64,000 nt of DNA from Amaranthus tricolor (Eukaryota; Streptophyta; Magnoliopsida; Caryophyllales; Amaranthaceae): NCBI RefSeq assembly GCF_026212465.1, contig NC_080062.1, positions 1,479,501 through 1,543,500 of the forward strand, given 5' to 3'. Below, piece by piece: positions 46,139-60,250 of this stretch. Position numbers and translations under genes: made by a program. The notes below the pieces were generated by a model. It saw nothing but the letters and a program-made list of their open reading frames with translations. It was not told where the DNA came from and searched no databases. Within the stretch, counting starts at the first letter, position 1. The number at the start of each line of letters is the position of its first letter.

Positions 46139-46678
46139 TCATAAAAACAATAAAAACATGACCAACCATAAGCTAAAGCTAGCTTGTAATAGAACTTGCT
46201 TCATCATTAATAATCTTGTTGTAGAAGACATATCTTGTGGTTTAGGAGGTGGAGTCTTAAAGTAGAAAGGAAAATAAGGCATAATTGGGTTAGGAGGGGG
46301 AGGAGCATTTCCATACCCTCCTCCTGGAGGGTAATAACCATAACTTGGTGGGGTATATCCTAATGAAGGTGGTGGTGGAGAGGAGTAAATGTATTGTGAT
46401 TGCGGCGGTGGCGGAGAGTAATAATACGTGCCGCCTTCTGACGGTGGTGGTGGGCAGTTGGCGGTGGTGGAAGGCGGTGAAGGCCGAGGAACAATCGGTG
46501 TAGGTGTTGGTGTGGGATATGTAGAGCCGGCTATGGGTGGTGGAAGACAGGGGTATGGACATACATAAGGTGAATCTTGCATTGAATTTTGTGGGAATAT
46601 TGTTAAATTTATTACTAAAATTATGATCATAAATTCGAATGGAGAACTTTGAAAAGAAAATTTTGATAATTTGATCAT
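46139..46678 (-). CDS. Short extensin-like proline-rich cell-wall protein 1
   Basis: The single exon encodes 179 residues. A basic N-terminus is followed by a hydrophobic segment (FMIIILVINLTIF, residues 16-28) that acts as a signal peptide or anchor. The body is proline-rich with CPYPCLPPP, SPPPP blocks between tyrosines (YYYSPPPPQS, YIYSSPPPPS) and a glycine/tyrosine-rich stretch. The tail is a hydrophobic C-terminus (SLWLVMFLLFL) like a GPI-attachment signal. SPPPP with nearby tyrosines is the extensin signature: prolines become hydroxylated and glycosylated, and tyrosines can cross-link in the wall. The architecture repeats in two more minus-strand genes at 60 and 64 kb. Alternative: a plain proline-rich protein without GPI anchor. 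Confidence 0.8.
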   Translation of the reverse strand: MIKLSKFSFQSSPFEFMIIILVINLTIFPQNSMQDSPYVCPYPCLPPPIAGSTYPTPTPTPIVPRPSPPSTTANCPPPPSEGGTYYYSPPPPQSQYIYSSPPPPSLGYTPPSYGYYPPGGGYGNAPPPPNPIMPYFPFYFKTPPPKPQDMSSTTRLLMMKQVLLQASFSLWLVMFLLFL

Positions 46679-48883
46679 TTTTTTTGTGAAGAAATTTTGG
46701 CAAAAAAAAGAGGAGATTTAGATTGAATGGTAAGGAAAAAGAGATAATATAGTAGTATGTAGTATGTATTAGATAGAGAATTAGGAGTAGGAAATGGAAG
46801 TAGAAATGGATGGGGGATGAAAGCCGCCTACAAGGAGAAGTGGACCAAATTAGTAGGGTACCCCGGAAAAAGATTAGGACATTTTATGGGAGAACAATGA
46901 ATGATTATTATTGGTAGGTTAGAAATTAAAGTAACATTGTGAATGATTAAAAATTTTGCTAATGTCAAAACTTTCTTGTAAATAATTAATTAAGGGTAGT
47001 AGCTATATTTTTTCTACTTTCTTGTTCTTTTAAAAAGTGAAGTAAATTTATCACAAAAATGAAAAAGCAAGAGATATATACTTTACTAATTAATATTTTA
47101 TTTTGTGAATTTAATATTAGGGTTTTCACGTAATCCAATGTAATATTTTGTTAATTTATATGTTTATTATGTAAATTTATAAATTATAAAAATTAGATAT
47201 CTAAAAACTAATTTTAAACTCTAACAAGATTTTACTTGACTATATAATTTTTTATAAATTAGTGAGAAATCTAAAACGAAGTCACCTTATGAATAGCATA
47301 AAAAGTACAACTATTCCATTACTCTGATCAGTCACAACTTATATTTATGCTCTGTAAAATATGTTTAAACGAAATCTTATTTGATTTATCTCGATAAAAA
47401 TTTATTAAGTATATTAACTTTTTATATTTTTACGTTATGCAAAATTAGAGACATTTATTTAGAATTTTATATGTAACATTCAAAAATCAAATGGAATAGT
47501 AATAAGAATGACAATTAAGTGAGACTAGTACATATTTTAGTACTAAAGTAGTTGTTAAGTATTAGATTGGTGTGTTTACTATAGGAAGAAAATATTTCCG
47601 TATAGTGATCAATATATAAAAACTATTTTCTATCATTTTCATTAAGATTAAGTGGGATTTTAAAAATATGATTAGGTTGTCCTTTGATTATTATTATTAA
47701 TTATTATCGAACTAACTAGAATCTTCTCGCTGGTAGGTGTTCTATATATTAACCATGCTGTGTCTTTTCCTGTTTAATTTGTGTGATAATATGAGGTGGA
47801 AATTTTTCTTATCTTCCTTCGCTCTTAAAACGCTATATTGACCCATCTGATTTGGGTCAACCTATTTGGGTTGGCTTGATGATCCGAATATGTTTATTGA
47901 ACTAGAGGTGTTCATCTATGTCTTTAGATAAGATATTTTGAGTTGGGTTAAAATCTGGTGTTATGTCCACATGTAGTTTTAAATCATCATAAATTTATTA
48001 TTGAAGGCGGGTTAAAGTTGGGATCAACTTTACAGATAAATGTCGAGTCAAACATAACTAAATTAGTAATAGTTATGGGGATATAATTCTATGGCGAATG
48101 ATATTAGATCAGATTGAATCTAACTTAATAAGCAGCGACATTATAAAAGTAAAAATAATGGCAAAATTTATAAAAATTTTAAAATATTTAACTGAATTTA
48201 TAAGAATTGAACTCGATAAATACTTATATCTGTGTTTGTTTAATAGCTACAATTTTTTTTAAAAATCGAATAAATAAGGAAAAGTGTAGCTATATATTCA
48301 AGACGGGGATAATATGAAATAAATAGGGAAAAAACAATTTCTAAAAAAAAATTTATCCCCACTTGAGGGATTTAATTAAAGGTGGAAGTTAAGAATTGGG
48401 GGAAAGATATTGACTAAGTGATAAAATGATAAATGTGCACTTATATTTATTTAACAAGTTGGTAAGTAGCTGATATTCCCTTGATGCATGTTCAAGGATT
48501 GATATTCATTCTTACCTAAGCATTTCAAGACAAGATTTTAATTTATAAAATAAATAAAAATAACAAGTCACAACAAAAAAGACAGAAAGAAATGAAAGGG
48601 ACATACATGGAGGTTAGAGGTATCTCATTATGGCCTTCATGAATGCATGGGATATAAAGCAACTCTATGATTACTATGATGAATAATATTATTGGGTTAT
48701 TAATAAATTATATTTATGTTATTTTGAATTAATATCATTGCATGCATTATTATTATAGTACTAATATTCCAAAATTATTCTACTTTATTTTAAGCTTACA
48801 CATGGAAGTATTCCAACTTAGGAATAGTTTTCTTGTAAAGAAGTTTCTTTTTGACAATAAATATAATATAGTCATTTAGATGT

Positions 48884-49001
<118 letters not shown>

Positions 49002-49079
49002 TGATGATGGATCATTCAATTCATTTTCATAAATATTTTCAAATTATTTGTAGATGTTAATTAACCAATTTAACTATAA

Positions 49080-49335
49080 GCTTAAGTGATAGTTATAGTC
49101 TTGAAAGATATTACATACTCTATCGTACCGTTGAGGCGTTGACAACACAATATAATTAAAGCCCTTCGAATTAAAAGTGTAGAAGTAACACATATCTTTC
49201 TCATTTTAGTTTTTAAGGATAAATATTCCACACTGATGGGTGGATAAGATTCAAACTCGTGACCATTTGTTATGTTGGCCGACTTCCACGTTGTCATGTT
49301 ATGCTGTAATCCAAAATATATTATATACCCTTTCA
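49080..49335 (+). repeat. Copy of the SINE-like dispersed repeat
   Basis: Core phrases GATAGTTATAGTCTTGAAAG and ATTACATACTCTAT, then AAAAGTGTAGAAG, AAATATTCCACACTGATGGG and a B-box-like GATTCAAACTCGTGACC, follow the order seen at 16866-17050. No A box is evident in this copy. Confidence 0.45.
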
Positions 49336-50397
49336 TTATCAATTAGTATTTTATAATTGTTAGTAATAAAGTAGAATTAAATTAATTCATGATCAGTTAT
49401 TCTTAAAATAATTATAAATCGTTTAAAATAGAACAAAAGAGTTTTAAAAAGAACTATTTTGTAACTTCTTATTAGTGGAAATCATATTCTAATGTTAAGA
49501 TTATTTGATTGAAAAGCTTGCTAATGAGTGTCTTTCCAATTAATGTTATGATCATTCAATAGACAATTTTTTTGTAGATCTAAAGATCACTCTGTTTTTT
49601 AAAGGAGGAGGAAAAGGTGAAGTTTTTTCAAGCTAGCTTTCATCACTTTTTTTATTTTAAAAAAACGCTTATTGTGTATATAATCTGATCCCACTTAGGT
49701 TTTGAGTATATTCAACATGTTTGACCGCACATAACTCTGAAAAATAGGGGCCTTAATATTAAATGACTTAAAATTTTTAGAAAAATATCATAATTTTCGA
49801 AATTGCACTAGGCCTTCGTAACATTTATCAATTTATTCATAATCAATAATTTGTCAATTAGTTATAAAACAAAGCCCCTTTTTTATGAAAAAAAATAAAA
49901 TTCAAAAAAGATGGTGGGGTGATTTTATTTTTTCTTTTAATAAATAATTTTTACTTTTAGTTAAGGGCTCAAAAATATTTAATTTTTTGTAAACTATAAA
50001 ATAGAGTGCTGAGATTTAAAGCCTTGACCTCTAGCTTAAGGATTATACTCCTACTTTTAATTACTTAAGTTACATCCTTTTTTTAATAATAATTATGATT
50101 AAAAAAAAATTTAAGAATATAATGGGCACTTTCGACATAGTTAGCCCATATCTTTCCGTTGGTGCAAATTGCAATACATTATCAACTTATATCAGTAAAT
50201 GATATAAGTCTGAATAATTAACTATATATTCAAGTTTTTTTTTAAATACCTCGTTATATTTGATTTATACTTTATAGTCAACAGATTTATCAATTATATC
50301 AATGAACTTGATTTAAAGCCTCTCGCATCATAATAATACTATAGATTTATTCATTCCGCTTTATTTTTCTAAAACTATTTTATTTATATTCAAAAGC

Positions 50398-50402
<5 letters not shown>

Positions 50403-50463
<61 letters not shown>
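50403..50463. repeat. (TA)n microsatellite at the broken 5' end of Copia element 2
   Basis: About 30 TA units end directly at the first recognisable gag-like bases of the second Copia copy. Confidence 0.9.
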
Positions 50464-50466
<3 letters not shown>

Positions 50467-53400
50467 TGGAACAAATAATCTCCATGGAACAGAGGGATGC
50501 CATGGTCATAACATGGATCATTGAAAATATAAATTGAGACAATGTCAACCAATTCTTAGACTACACCACTGCTCAGAGTTTATGATAGGGAAAATCTCTT
50601 AGCCAGTGGTAGGGACGAACTCCAAATCTTTGATTTGAGTTCAAAAGCAGCCACTTTAACACAGGCCAATGACGCTATTGAAGTTTACAACGGTAAACTC
50701 AATGTTTTATGGAAAGAAATTGACCAGAGAATGTCAAACCCGATGGTGTGCTAAAAGGACATCACAAAATTCAACAAATACATACAAAGGCAAAGACTAC
50801 CAATTTCTTACCAGAGTCAATGACAATCTAGACAATGAGAGAAGGGATCTTCTCAATAATGACCCTCTGCCGACGGTGGAGGTGGCCTACGCCACCATAA
50901 GACGAGAAATATCACGTCGGTAAATAATGAACGGCGTCTCATCACTGGGATCGAGTCCCTTAGAGATTAGATTGGGGTTGGCCATGCAAAACAAAAATCT
51001 CCATAGAAACCGAGATGAAGATGACCGGAGAAAACTCCGATGTACTCACTATGGAGGCTCAAAGCATACTAAGGAGGGATGTTTCAAGCGCGTGGGTTAC
51101 CCTGAATGGTGGGACGATATACAGAAGAGGAAAGCCGCCACCAAGGCACCGGCAAGGCTCACCTGACTACTGTCGATCCACCATCATCATGTGATAAGTT
51201 AGGTAATGTGAAGGGCTACAAGGGGAAGAAGGAGATACAGTGACCGGAACCAAAACAGAAGAAAGAAGGGAGGAGAGAGAAACAGCCGCAACACATGGGG
51301 AAGGAAGTGAAACTTTCCAAATCCACTCATTTAAACTACTCCTACCCAAACCCTAACACACAAAACCCCTAAAACCCAAACCCACTTAAATAATCTTGCA
51401 CCCCAATCCCACATAAAATCGGGTGGGAATTTAAAAACAAAACCTCCTTTGTTTTTAAATTTCGGCTCAAGTAAAGAGCCCACAAAGATTTCTGACCCAA
51501 ACTACTAAACATCCACAAGTCTCCTAAACCACAAAACTAACTCCCTATGGATATTTGATTGCGGGGCAAAAGGCACAATTACCTTTGACCCTCGTGATCT
51601 TCTATCCACTCACTCCACCAACCGAACCCATATCCAGACAGCCAATGGGGAATGTGTACCAGTTAACCAAGCAGGGTCGATCGATATTTCACCCTCTCTT
51701 CATGTTAAAAATTGCTTGTTAATTCCTAGCTTGTCTCACAAATTATTTTCTGTTAGCTAGTTAACCAAAGAAATGAATTGTATTTTGCTCCTAACTTTTG
51801 ATGGTTGTATTGTGCAAGATGCTCGGACAGGGACGATTGTTGGGCGTGGTACTGAACGAGATGGACTATAATATGTTGACGAGGCGATTCAAAATAGTAG
51901 TGCAATGCTTGCTCACGGATCTCCTGCTCACCAATTGTGGACTTGGCATCGTCGTTTAGGTCACCCATCTCTAGGTTATCTAAAATGACTTTTTCCTTCA
52001 CTGCATGATTGTACTGTGCCCCTGGCATGTGAAACTTGTGTACTGGCAAAGAGCCATAAACATTCTTATTTTCCCAGTAACACTCGAGCAAATAAACCGT
52101 TTGATTTAGTACATTCCGATGTATGGGGCCTAGCTCCCCACAGTAATTCTCATGGTTTTGCATATTTTGTGTTATTTGTTGATGATTGTACTCGTATGTG
52201 CTGGGTTTATTTCTTGAAAGAAAAATCAGCAGTGTTTGATGTTTTTGTTAAATTTTATAATATGATTCTCACCCAATTCCATGCTAAACCTAAAATTCTT
52301 TGATCTGATAATGGTGGTGAACATGTTTCCCTTGTTATGAAACAATTTTTTCTTGAACATGTCACCAAAGATCTTGTCCTGATACTCCCCAACGAATGGG
52401 GTTGCTAAAAGAAAAAATTATACCCTCCTTGAGATATCACGGGCTCTTATATTTGAAGCTCGTATGTCTGCTCGTTTTTGGCCCGAGGTCATTGCTACTG
52501 CCACCTACCTAACTAAACGTTTTCCCACTAAGTCCCTTCATTTTCAAACTCCTCTTGCTACCCTAAATACATTCACGGCCATCCCCTCATCTCATTCTTA
52601 TCTCCTCGCATATTTGGGTGTGTCATGTATGTTCACCTTCTATCCAGGGTAAAGACCAAATTTGAACCCCGAGCAGTCAAGTGTGTGTTTCTTGGGTACG
52701 GAGTTACTCAGAAGGGCTATCGGTGTTATAATCCTATTCAGAACAAACTATATACCACCATGGACTGTGACTTCTTTGAACAGTCCTACTACTATACCCA
52801 GCCTCGATCTCAGGGGGAGAGTGTGAGTGAGGATCTTAGCTGGTTAATTCATCCCTTGGTTGACAGTCGAGATCCAAAAGAACAAGTAGGTAATACCGCA
52901 GACATTGCCAGTGAAAACACAGTTAGTTCATCTCCTCATGCTACTCCAGCCCCCGAGCATCCAGTTGAACAAGAGGTAACACCAAATCCTCCCTTTATTG
53001 ATATGTCTAATGATGATACTGTGCCAAGTATTGATGTTCCCAGGAGATATGAATTTCCTCCTCGGAGCACAAGAGGGGTGCCCCTCAGAAGATATGATCC
53101 AGAATTTGAATCTTAGAGATTCCGATATCCCATTAGTAGATGAGACAATAAGCATCTATCACGGACAACTATTGCCTTTAACACTGCTCTCTATTCCAGT
53201 ATTATTCCAAAAACCACTGAAGAAGCTCTCCATGATCCGAAGTGGAAGAAAGCCATGGATGAGGAAATCACAGCCCTCCAGAAAAATGAGACATGGAAAA
53301 GGTGTACGTTACCAAACGACAAGAAAACTGTTGGGTGTAAGTGGGTGTTTTCAGTTAAGTATCATGCTGATGGGACCATCGAGAGACACAAAGCGCGGCT

Positions 53401-54915
53401 TGTCGCAAAAGGGTATACTCAGACATATGGGTTAGATTACTCGGAAACCTTCTCTCTTGTAGCTAAAATCGACACTATCCGGGTTCTCTTTTCTATAGCA
53501 ACAAACAAATATTGACCCCTATATCAGTTTGATGTGAAGAACGCCTTTCTACATGGGAAAATCGAAGAAGAGGTTTGTATGAAGCCACCACCAGGATTAT
53601 CAGATGAATATAACCAAGGCGAAGGGTGTAAACTCAAGAAAGCTCTGTATGGTTTGAAATAGTCTCCAAGGGTGTGGTTTGGAAGATTTATTGCAGCCAT
53701 GAAGAGATTTGGATACAGATAGAGTAACTCAGATCATACTCTGTTTCTCAAGAAGCAAGGAGATCAAATCATATGCCTTGTTATTTATGTTGATGATATG
53801 GTTATTACCGGGAACAATGCTAAGGAGATCGATAAGCTTAAGAGACAATTATTCCATGAAGTTGAGATGAAAGATTTGGAAAATTTGAAATACTTCATTG
53901 GAATAGAGGTCCTAAAGTCTAGTAAAGGGATATTCATCAATCAAAGGAAGTACATTCTGGATCTCTTAGCAGAAGTAGGAATGATGGATTGTAAACCAGC
54001 AGAAACCCCTATGGTAACCAATCATGGTCTCTAAATTGTTGAAGGGGCAAAAATGGCAGATCAGAAACGTTATAGAAGAATGGTGGGGTAGCTGATCTAT
54101 TTATCACACACAAGACTAGATATTGCTTATGCTATAGGAGTTGTGAGTAAATTCATGCATCGACCCCAAGTGGAGCACATGGCGGCAGTCTTGAGGATCT
54201 TGAGATACTTGAAGGGAACAAGTAGTAAGGGAATCTTGTATACAAGGAATGAAAACCTTGATCTTGTTGGTTACACAGATGCAGTATGGGCTAGTAATCG
54301 AGATAACAGAAAATCTACTTCAGGATACTTTACCCGTGTAGAGGGAAATCTGGTTACTTAGAAAGTAAGAAGCAGAAGGTAGTCGCCTTATCAAGTGTTG
54401 AAACTGAGTTCAGAGGAATAGCAAAAGGGGTCACGAAAATTCTATGGATTAGAAAGCTCTTGAGCGAGCTAAATTGCCATCAGACACAGGCAAGTCTTCT
54501 ATACTGTGATAATAAAGCAGTGATCAACATCTCCGAGAATTCAATTTAGCATGATCGAACGAAGCACGTAGAGATAGACAGACACTTCATCAAAGAGAAG
54601 CTAGAGAACAAGATCATCAGTCTTCCTTTTGTTAGATCGAAGGATCAACTAGCCGAAATTCTCACGAAAGATGTAGCATCAGAAGTCTTTAACGATACTT
54701 TATGCAAGTTAGGCATCGGTGATCCCCCAACCTAACTTGAGAGGGAGTGTGAGAAAGCATATATTTTCATATATCTAGATTATTCTGTTTTTCTTTAATT
54801 ATTGTATAGGATATTTAGTTTCCTAAATTAGTGGCTAGTATTCATGTATATATTGGAGTATGATTTTCTTATTAAAGTAATAGATAGAGTATTCCTAAAA
54901 CCCTAATCTTTCACA
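50464..54915 (+). mobile_element. 5'-truncated, decayed Copia element
   Basis: Blocks in order are a gag fragment ([18 protein letters not shown] at about 50570), a CCHC knuckle (51036-51085), protease WIFDCGA (about 51550), integrase HRRLGHP (about 51950) through DVWGLAPH and [13 protein letters not shown], the RT N-terminus at 53255-53515, YVDD at about 53790, RNase H near 54280, a polypurine tract at 54735-54747 and a 3' LTR at 54748-54915. The protein is close to that of the element in DEG7 intron 14 and has the same DCGA protease variant. It lacks gag N-terminus, primer site and 5' LTR, and carries many stop codons and frameshifts, so it is much older or long inactive. Confidence 0.9.
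54748..54915 (+). repeat. 3' LTR of Copia element 2
   Basis: It begins TGTGAGAAAG after the polypurine tract and ends AATCTTTCACA, giving canonical TG..CA ends and an inverted TGTGA/TCACA. Length is 168 bp. It shares the GAAAGCA and AATCTT words at similar places with the LTR of element 1 but is otherwise different. Confidence 0.8.
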
Positions 54916-56030
54916 ATATTTAATTCTTCACTTTAATAAGAGAGTGATATATTGTCTTGAATAACTCTTCAAACTATGTTCATAGCTTCTATAAACGAGG
55001 TCTATCAGGTATGAAGAGTAGAGAGTGAGTAATGTAAACTTGTGAATGAAAGTTTAAAGAAAGGTGCACGCTAAAAAGTTATAAACTAAGTCTATTTTGA
55101 ACTTACACTTTAATGGGACGAGCTAAGAAGTCAAGTTTGTTTCTTCGTTGTGCTACAAGACCCAATAAGCAAGTTTAGTGTAACACCCCTGAATTTCCAA
55201 GCCCATAAAAAAAACCAGAATCGTGAAGGAAGGGAGGAAATTCGGGTGTTACATAAAAAGAAAAGGGAAAATAATTAAAATAAACGCTAAGGATTAATTA
55301 AAAAGTGAGTAGGTGGAAATTTCGGCAGCATCTCTGTTGAAAACTGAGGATGTGACAAAAAATATATAATTGGATAATATAACTATAATCATCTAAGGCA
55401 TTTATGCCTTCAAGAATATGTCACGACGGAAAGAATCATCGTCAGCTTCTCAAATCATCAACTCTAATGAGGATCGTGGTTCCAGTGTTAACGCATTGAT
55501 CTGACGGATACTAAAGGAGTATTCTCAATACTATACATCCAAAAAATTACGCGGCGGAACTATGGATCATATAAGGAGTCACATGGCTCCATACAAAAGA
55601 AATTATACAATCCCAAAGAAAACTTTACAAGTAATATAGAAGCTACAAGCATTAGACAATTGTACACAATTGTTACGGTTGTACTCCGCTGTTCCCCCAA
55701 TGCAAAACAAAAGAAGCTCCTATACCTGTCATGTCAAGCTATGATCCCCCTGCTGCTCCACATAATGACCATAGTCAGATGTGTCATAGCAGGAACATCA
55801 TAGAGAGTCATGAGCAAACAACAACAAACACATACACGTCAGTAATTAATAAACTTATAACAATTAGAGTCATTGAACAAAACTATAGACAACAATCTAG
55901 TATGGCAATATCAAGTCTACTCATCTGTCTAAGCACCTCTATTTACTCAAAATTTCTCCTTAAAACTACTAATCTCTCGAGGTATATTCAAGGTAGTGGA
56001 TCCTCTCTCTATTCATGGCATAGTGACACG

Positions 56031-56260
56031 GCCAAGGGCGTTATCGGCCTTCTGGCGCCCATTGGCAAAGTATGAGCTTATGCCCCCTCCAGCTGACCCT
56101 CTCGGGTCCTACCTTCGGGAAAAACTAACACACTGGGGTACTAAACCAGTGAAGAGGCCACCATATTGGGGTTTGCAAGGCCCGCATGGTAACACCTTGG
56201 TCAAGGGGCGTTATCGGCCTCCCGGCGCCCAATGACCCAAGCATGCTCATACCCCCCTTA
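56031..56260 (+). repeat. Direct repeat pair inside the solo LTR
   Basis: CAAGGGCGTTATCGGCCT .. GGCGCCCA and the following ATGCTCATACCCCC-type phrase occur at 56031-56090 and 56201-56258, 170 bp apart. It is noncoding in both copies; the ORFs that span it are accidental. Confidence 0.7.
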
Positions 56261-57997
56261 CGGTGGTCCCGTCGAACCTCACCTAGGGGACTATTAAATC
56301 AACCAGACATAATCCATTTGAGTCCGCCAACTAATCATACATCAAGGCTCAATAAGTAGGAATTCACATCGATACCACACACAACCATGGTGCGTTCTTC
56401 ACTATTTAGAAATCTGTTCTCATAGTCTTCTAATGTTTTCATTCTACTTGCCTATATCACTATTATGACTATATGCTAACATAGTTCACTTTCTGGCGTT
56501 CTATAATTCTAATGCAATGCATATAATCATGAAATATGGACAATACTTTGAAACAGTGAATATGATAATTAATTACCGCGTGTACGTACCTGCAAGCGTC
56601 ACTGCACAACCAAGAGTTACAAAAATCACCCAATTAAGTTCTACTTTCCTCTTATGAACTGGGAACCTATACAAGTCATGAGTAGAACTAATAAGTTCCC
56701 TTAACTACTTTGCCATACCAAACTAAATACGAAAGTAACCGCTATCACCCATTCAACATGAGTTTTTGATTACTCTAACACGCACACAACTCATTCAATA
56801 CAAGTCAAAATCATTAATTCAACACAACATAAGTCTTTCCATCTACTAAACCAACAATCAAGTAAGCTTTCACAACAATAAAGTGCATTTTATGACAATT
56901 TCTATAAACCAATGAGGCTCAAAGTATAAGGCCTCATCACTATGAAATGTCCTAGGCTACTAGCACTTGTATAACAAGATCAACACTAGCAACTTATGAT
57001 GATAGTGATGTTAGTGATAGCCTCAAGTTGTGATATCGTTTACTACAATGATAGTATTCAACTTTAATTACCACGACCATACCACAATTGACTAACAATA
57101 ATACTCAATAACATAACAATATCCACCATCATCTTTATAATACAAGTGACAATTAACACCACTTTTGTGACTAATACTCTCAATTATAACAACTATTATC
57201 ACCTATTCACAATCAAATCATATATTCAAATCTCATACCAATCTATTCAAGTTTTAAAACATCCCCAAGCACAAAAGTAGTACAATTATTATCACTTCTA
57301 TTCATACTTTAACTCTAATTCATAGCTATATTAAATCATCACTTAAACTCTTACCCATCATAAGATTTAATAGAAATAAAACAAAAATCAACACAAAATC
57401 CATAAACTTGATACAAATTCCCATTCAAAACAATGAAAATCAATTAGGGGAAGAAGATGGCTTACAAAGATGGGACTAGCAAAAGGAATGAAGGTAGTAA
57501 GTGAAGGTTGTAGTGGTGGATCACAATTGATGGTCATGTGGGGTGGTGGAGCAACCACCACGTGGCTGCTGACTTGCTGGCGGTACACAGATTAGCCGGC
57601 TGCTGTTGGAGAGCGCGCAGCCTGCTATGCTGCTGCCTGGGGCTGCTCGTGGAAGGGGGAAGGACTGCGGAGGAGCAGCTGGCTGCTGCTGGTTGCTGTC
57701 GTGGAGGAGGGAAGAGAAAGGGCCGCTGCTGTAGAGCGTGACTGTGCGTGAGGGAGGCTGCTGCTGCGGCGGTGGTGCACGGTTTCAACCGTGAGCGTTT
57801 AGGGTTTCATGGGTTTTTATACTTTTTTTTTAATTTTATTTTATTATTATTATTATTATTAGGCTTATTTTATTTATTTTTATCTCGATTCATTTTCTTA
57901 CGAGACTCAACTAAAAGACTCACCTTCGTGGGTTCACACATTTTAATAAAATAATCATTTTTATTCGAACCTCTTTATTTGAGAAGTCGTAACTATA

Positions 57998-58126
<129 letters not shown>

Positions 58127-59554
58127 AACATTTAAATTCGTATATGAAAGAAATTTATTAAAACTAATTTCAGAAATAATTAAATATAATTGTAAAATCT
58201 TTATAAACTATTAAAATATTAAATAATTACGTCATTAAAATCTCGGGGTGTTACATTTAGACTCGGACATTATAAGATGTAGTCATTAGTCAAAAATAGA
58301 GGCTTGAATAGGTCAAGAAATAGATATACGTGGGTACAAAAGAGATGCAAAGTGATTGATCCATAAATGGGGCCATGAATGTAAGAATTGAGAATAATGC
58401 ATGCATTTTGTTTGAGGTACATCTTAATTTTTAGTCAAGCTATGTCAATTTGTTAGCTTCTTTCATATTTCGTTCATTTTGCATCATTATTAAGATGAAA
58501 ATACTCTCACGTCGATATTTAAAATATGCAAAATGAGTAAGACAGAGAATTACTTGTGAACATACTCAATCAGTTTATTAAGATTGTAGTTGAAATTCTA
58601 AGATATAATATATTTTCAATTAGTTTAAGATTCTAGTTGAAATTTTAGGATTTGATACATTCTTAATCAGCTCTAATACCATATTAAAAGATTAATTCAA
58701 CTAAAAGTTTAAACTGAAGATTAAAACCTTTAAATATGTTGTAATCAAATACAAATATAACGAACTATTGTACTTACTCAACTAGAAATATTTTATCTAT
58801 TTGAAATGTATTTATCTAACCTTCAAAATCTTGCCAAATTTGAATTCGATTTGAAATGTATTTATCCTGCAAAATCTTTTAACCAGACTCCAATTCGATG
58901 TAGCTCACGTCAAAACTGATTAAGTAACCAATATCATTGAAGTCGTTATAACACGTAAACTTAAGTATTACCACAATTAAACGGTAAATAATTGAGGTTG
59001 GTGAAAACAAAAATTTTGATTAATTCAATATCCAATCATCATTTCCAACAATTATTTAGAAGACTGAAATCACAATCCGCTACCAAATTCTTTACAAAAT
59101 TGAAACCCTACGTAGGACGTACTTAAATATGGAGGTACCATAATCAACAAGCAATGTAATTTATATAGACTTATAACTTCCAAGTGCCCTTAAATAAAGT
59201 CACAAGTCATAATTATTTTATAATTATCTAAGTTAATCACTCCTTAATTAAATAACTAAATCATGTCAAACATGAGGTAATCCAACAAATATGATGTGAC
59301 ATAAACTAAAAAAAATTAAAAGATGATAGATTATGAAAGCTTGACTATTATTGTGAAAGCTTGACATAATAAACTTACGTTAGGTTGTTGAAATATTTTA
59401 TTAGGGTCTTATATGTTAAAAGAAAATGCTTTAATTCCTTCAAATTTGATAGTCTTGAACAAAATCGACACTATTATTAAGTACATATGAATTATTATTA
59501 TCTAACTAAACATATACACTTCTATTACGTTGAAAACAACATTAGTTGGATATG

Positions 59555-59620
59555 GGTGTTCAAAATAAACCCGATAATCTAATATTTACCCGACCTTATA
59601 ATCGAATCAGATTTAACCCG
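59555..59620 (+). repeat. Short dispersed repeat (GGTGTTCAAAA type)
   Basis: GGTGTTCAAAATAAACCCGA .. TTTACCCGACC and onward matches 945-1010 on the minus strand closely over 65 bp. It is an old dispersed element; the ORF at 59546-59749 is built on it and is not a gene. Confidence 0.65.
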
Positions 59621-59933
59621 ACTAAAAAATGGATTATTTATTATATTAAAACTAATATGGATGCAAAATCTAATTTTAAACTACCCGATGACCCGATGAG
59701 CACTTCTATACTAGATAGCATTAAATTAAAGCAAAATGAACGTACATGACCTTATGGCTCCTAAATTTAATGTTGGAAATAAATGTTGACGTTGCTTTTG
59801 CTTTTGTTTAATAAGCCTTAAATTTTGAAAATGTGTAAAATAAAAAAAGATCTTAAAATTTATTATGTATTTTGATTTGCTTGTGCTATATTAACTAACG
59901 TGTCGTTATAAAATTTTGATGATCAGATATAAA

Positions 59934-59938
<5 letters not shown>

Positions 59939-59989
<51 letters not shown>
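59939..59989. repeat. (AT)n microsatellite
   Basis: About 25 AT units without interruption. Confidence 0.95.
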
Positions 59990-59994
<5 letters not shown>

Positions 59995-60250
59995 AAACAC
60001 CTTTCTAATCTTAATTAAAAGGAGAAATCAAATATTAATTACATAAAAAAACACTTTCACCTTTAATACAAAACTGAAGTGCATATAAATATAATTTCCA
60101 TGAAATTCATGGAAACCCAACACAAACATAGACTAAATAAAATAAATCTTGCAAGTGATCAAGCTATAGAAAATCGAGTATTGTTTCAGTTATAAAACGA
60201 GTAATACTTTTCAGATAAGATTCTAAGTTCGATTTTCTCCTGCAATATGA

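Larger units (their letters stand above)
58261..60250. other. Gene-free AT-rich DNA between solo LTR and proline-rich gene 2
   Basis: It contains SINE-like core fragments near 58600-58745, a short dispersed element at 59555-59620 and an (AT)n tract at 59939-59989. The 3' UTR of proline-rich gene 2 occupies the last 100-250 bp. I see no coding region. Confidence 0.45.

Noticed and set aside
57534..57788. Alanine/glutamine-rich ORF on the minus strand
   Set aside because: It lies in a GC-rich block inside the solo LTR, is low in complexity, is open in both strands and has no domain; it is probably part of the LTR leader region.
59546..59749. 67-residue ORF
   Set aside because: It is built on a dispersed repeat that also occurs at 945-1010 without an open frame.
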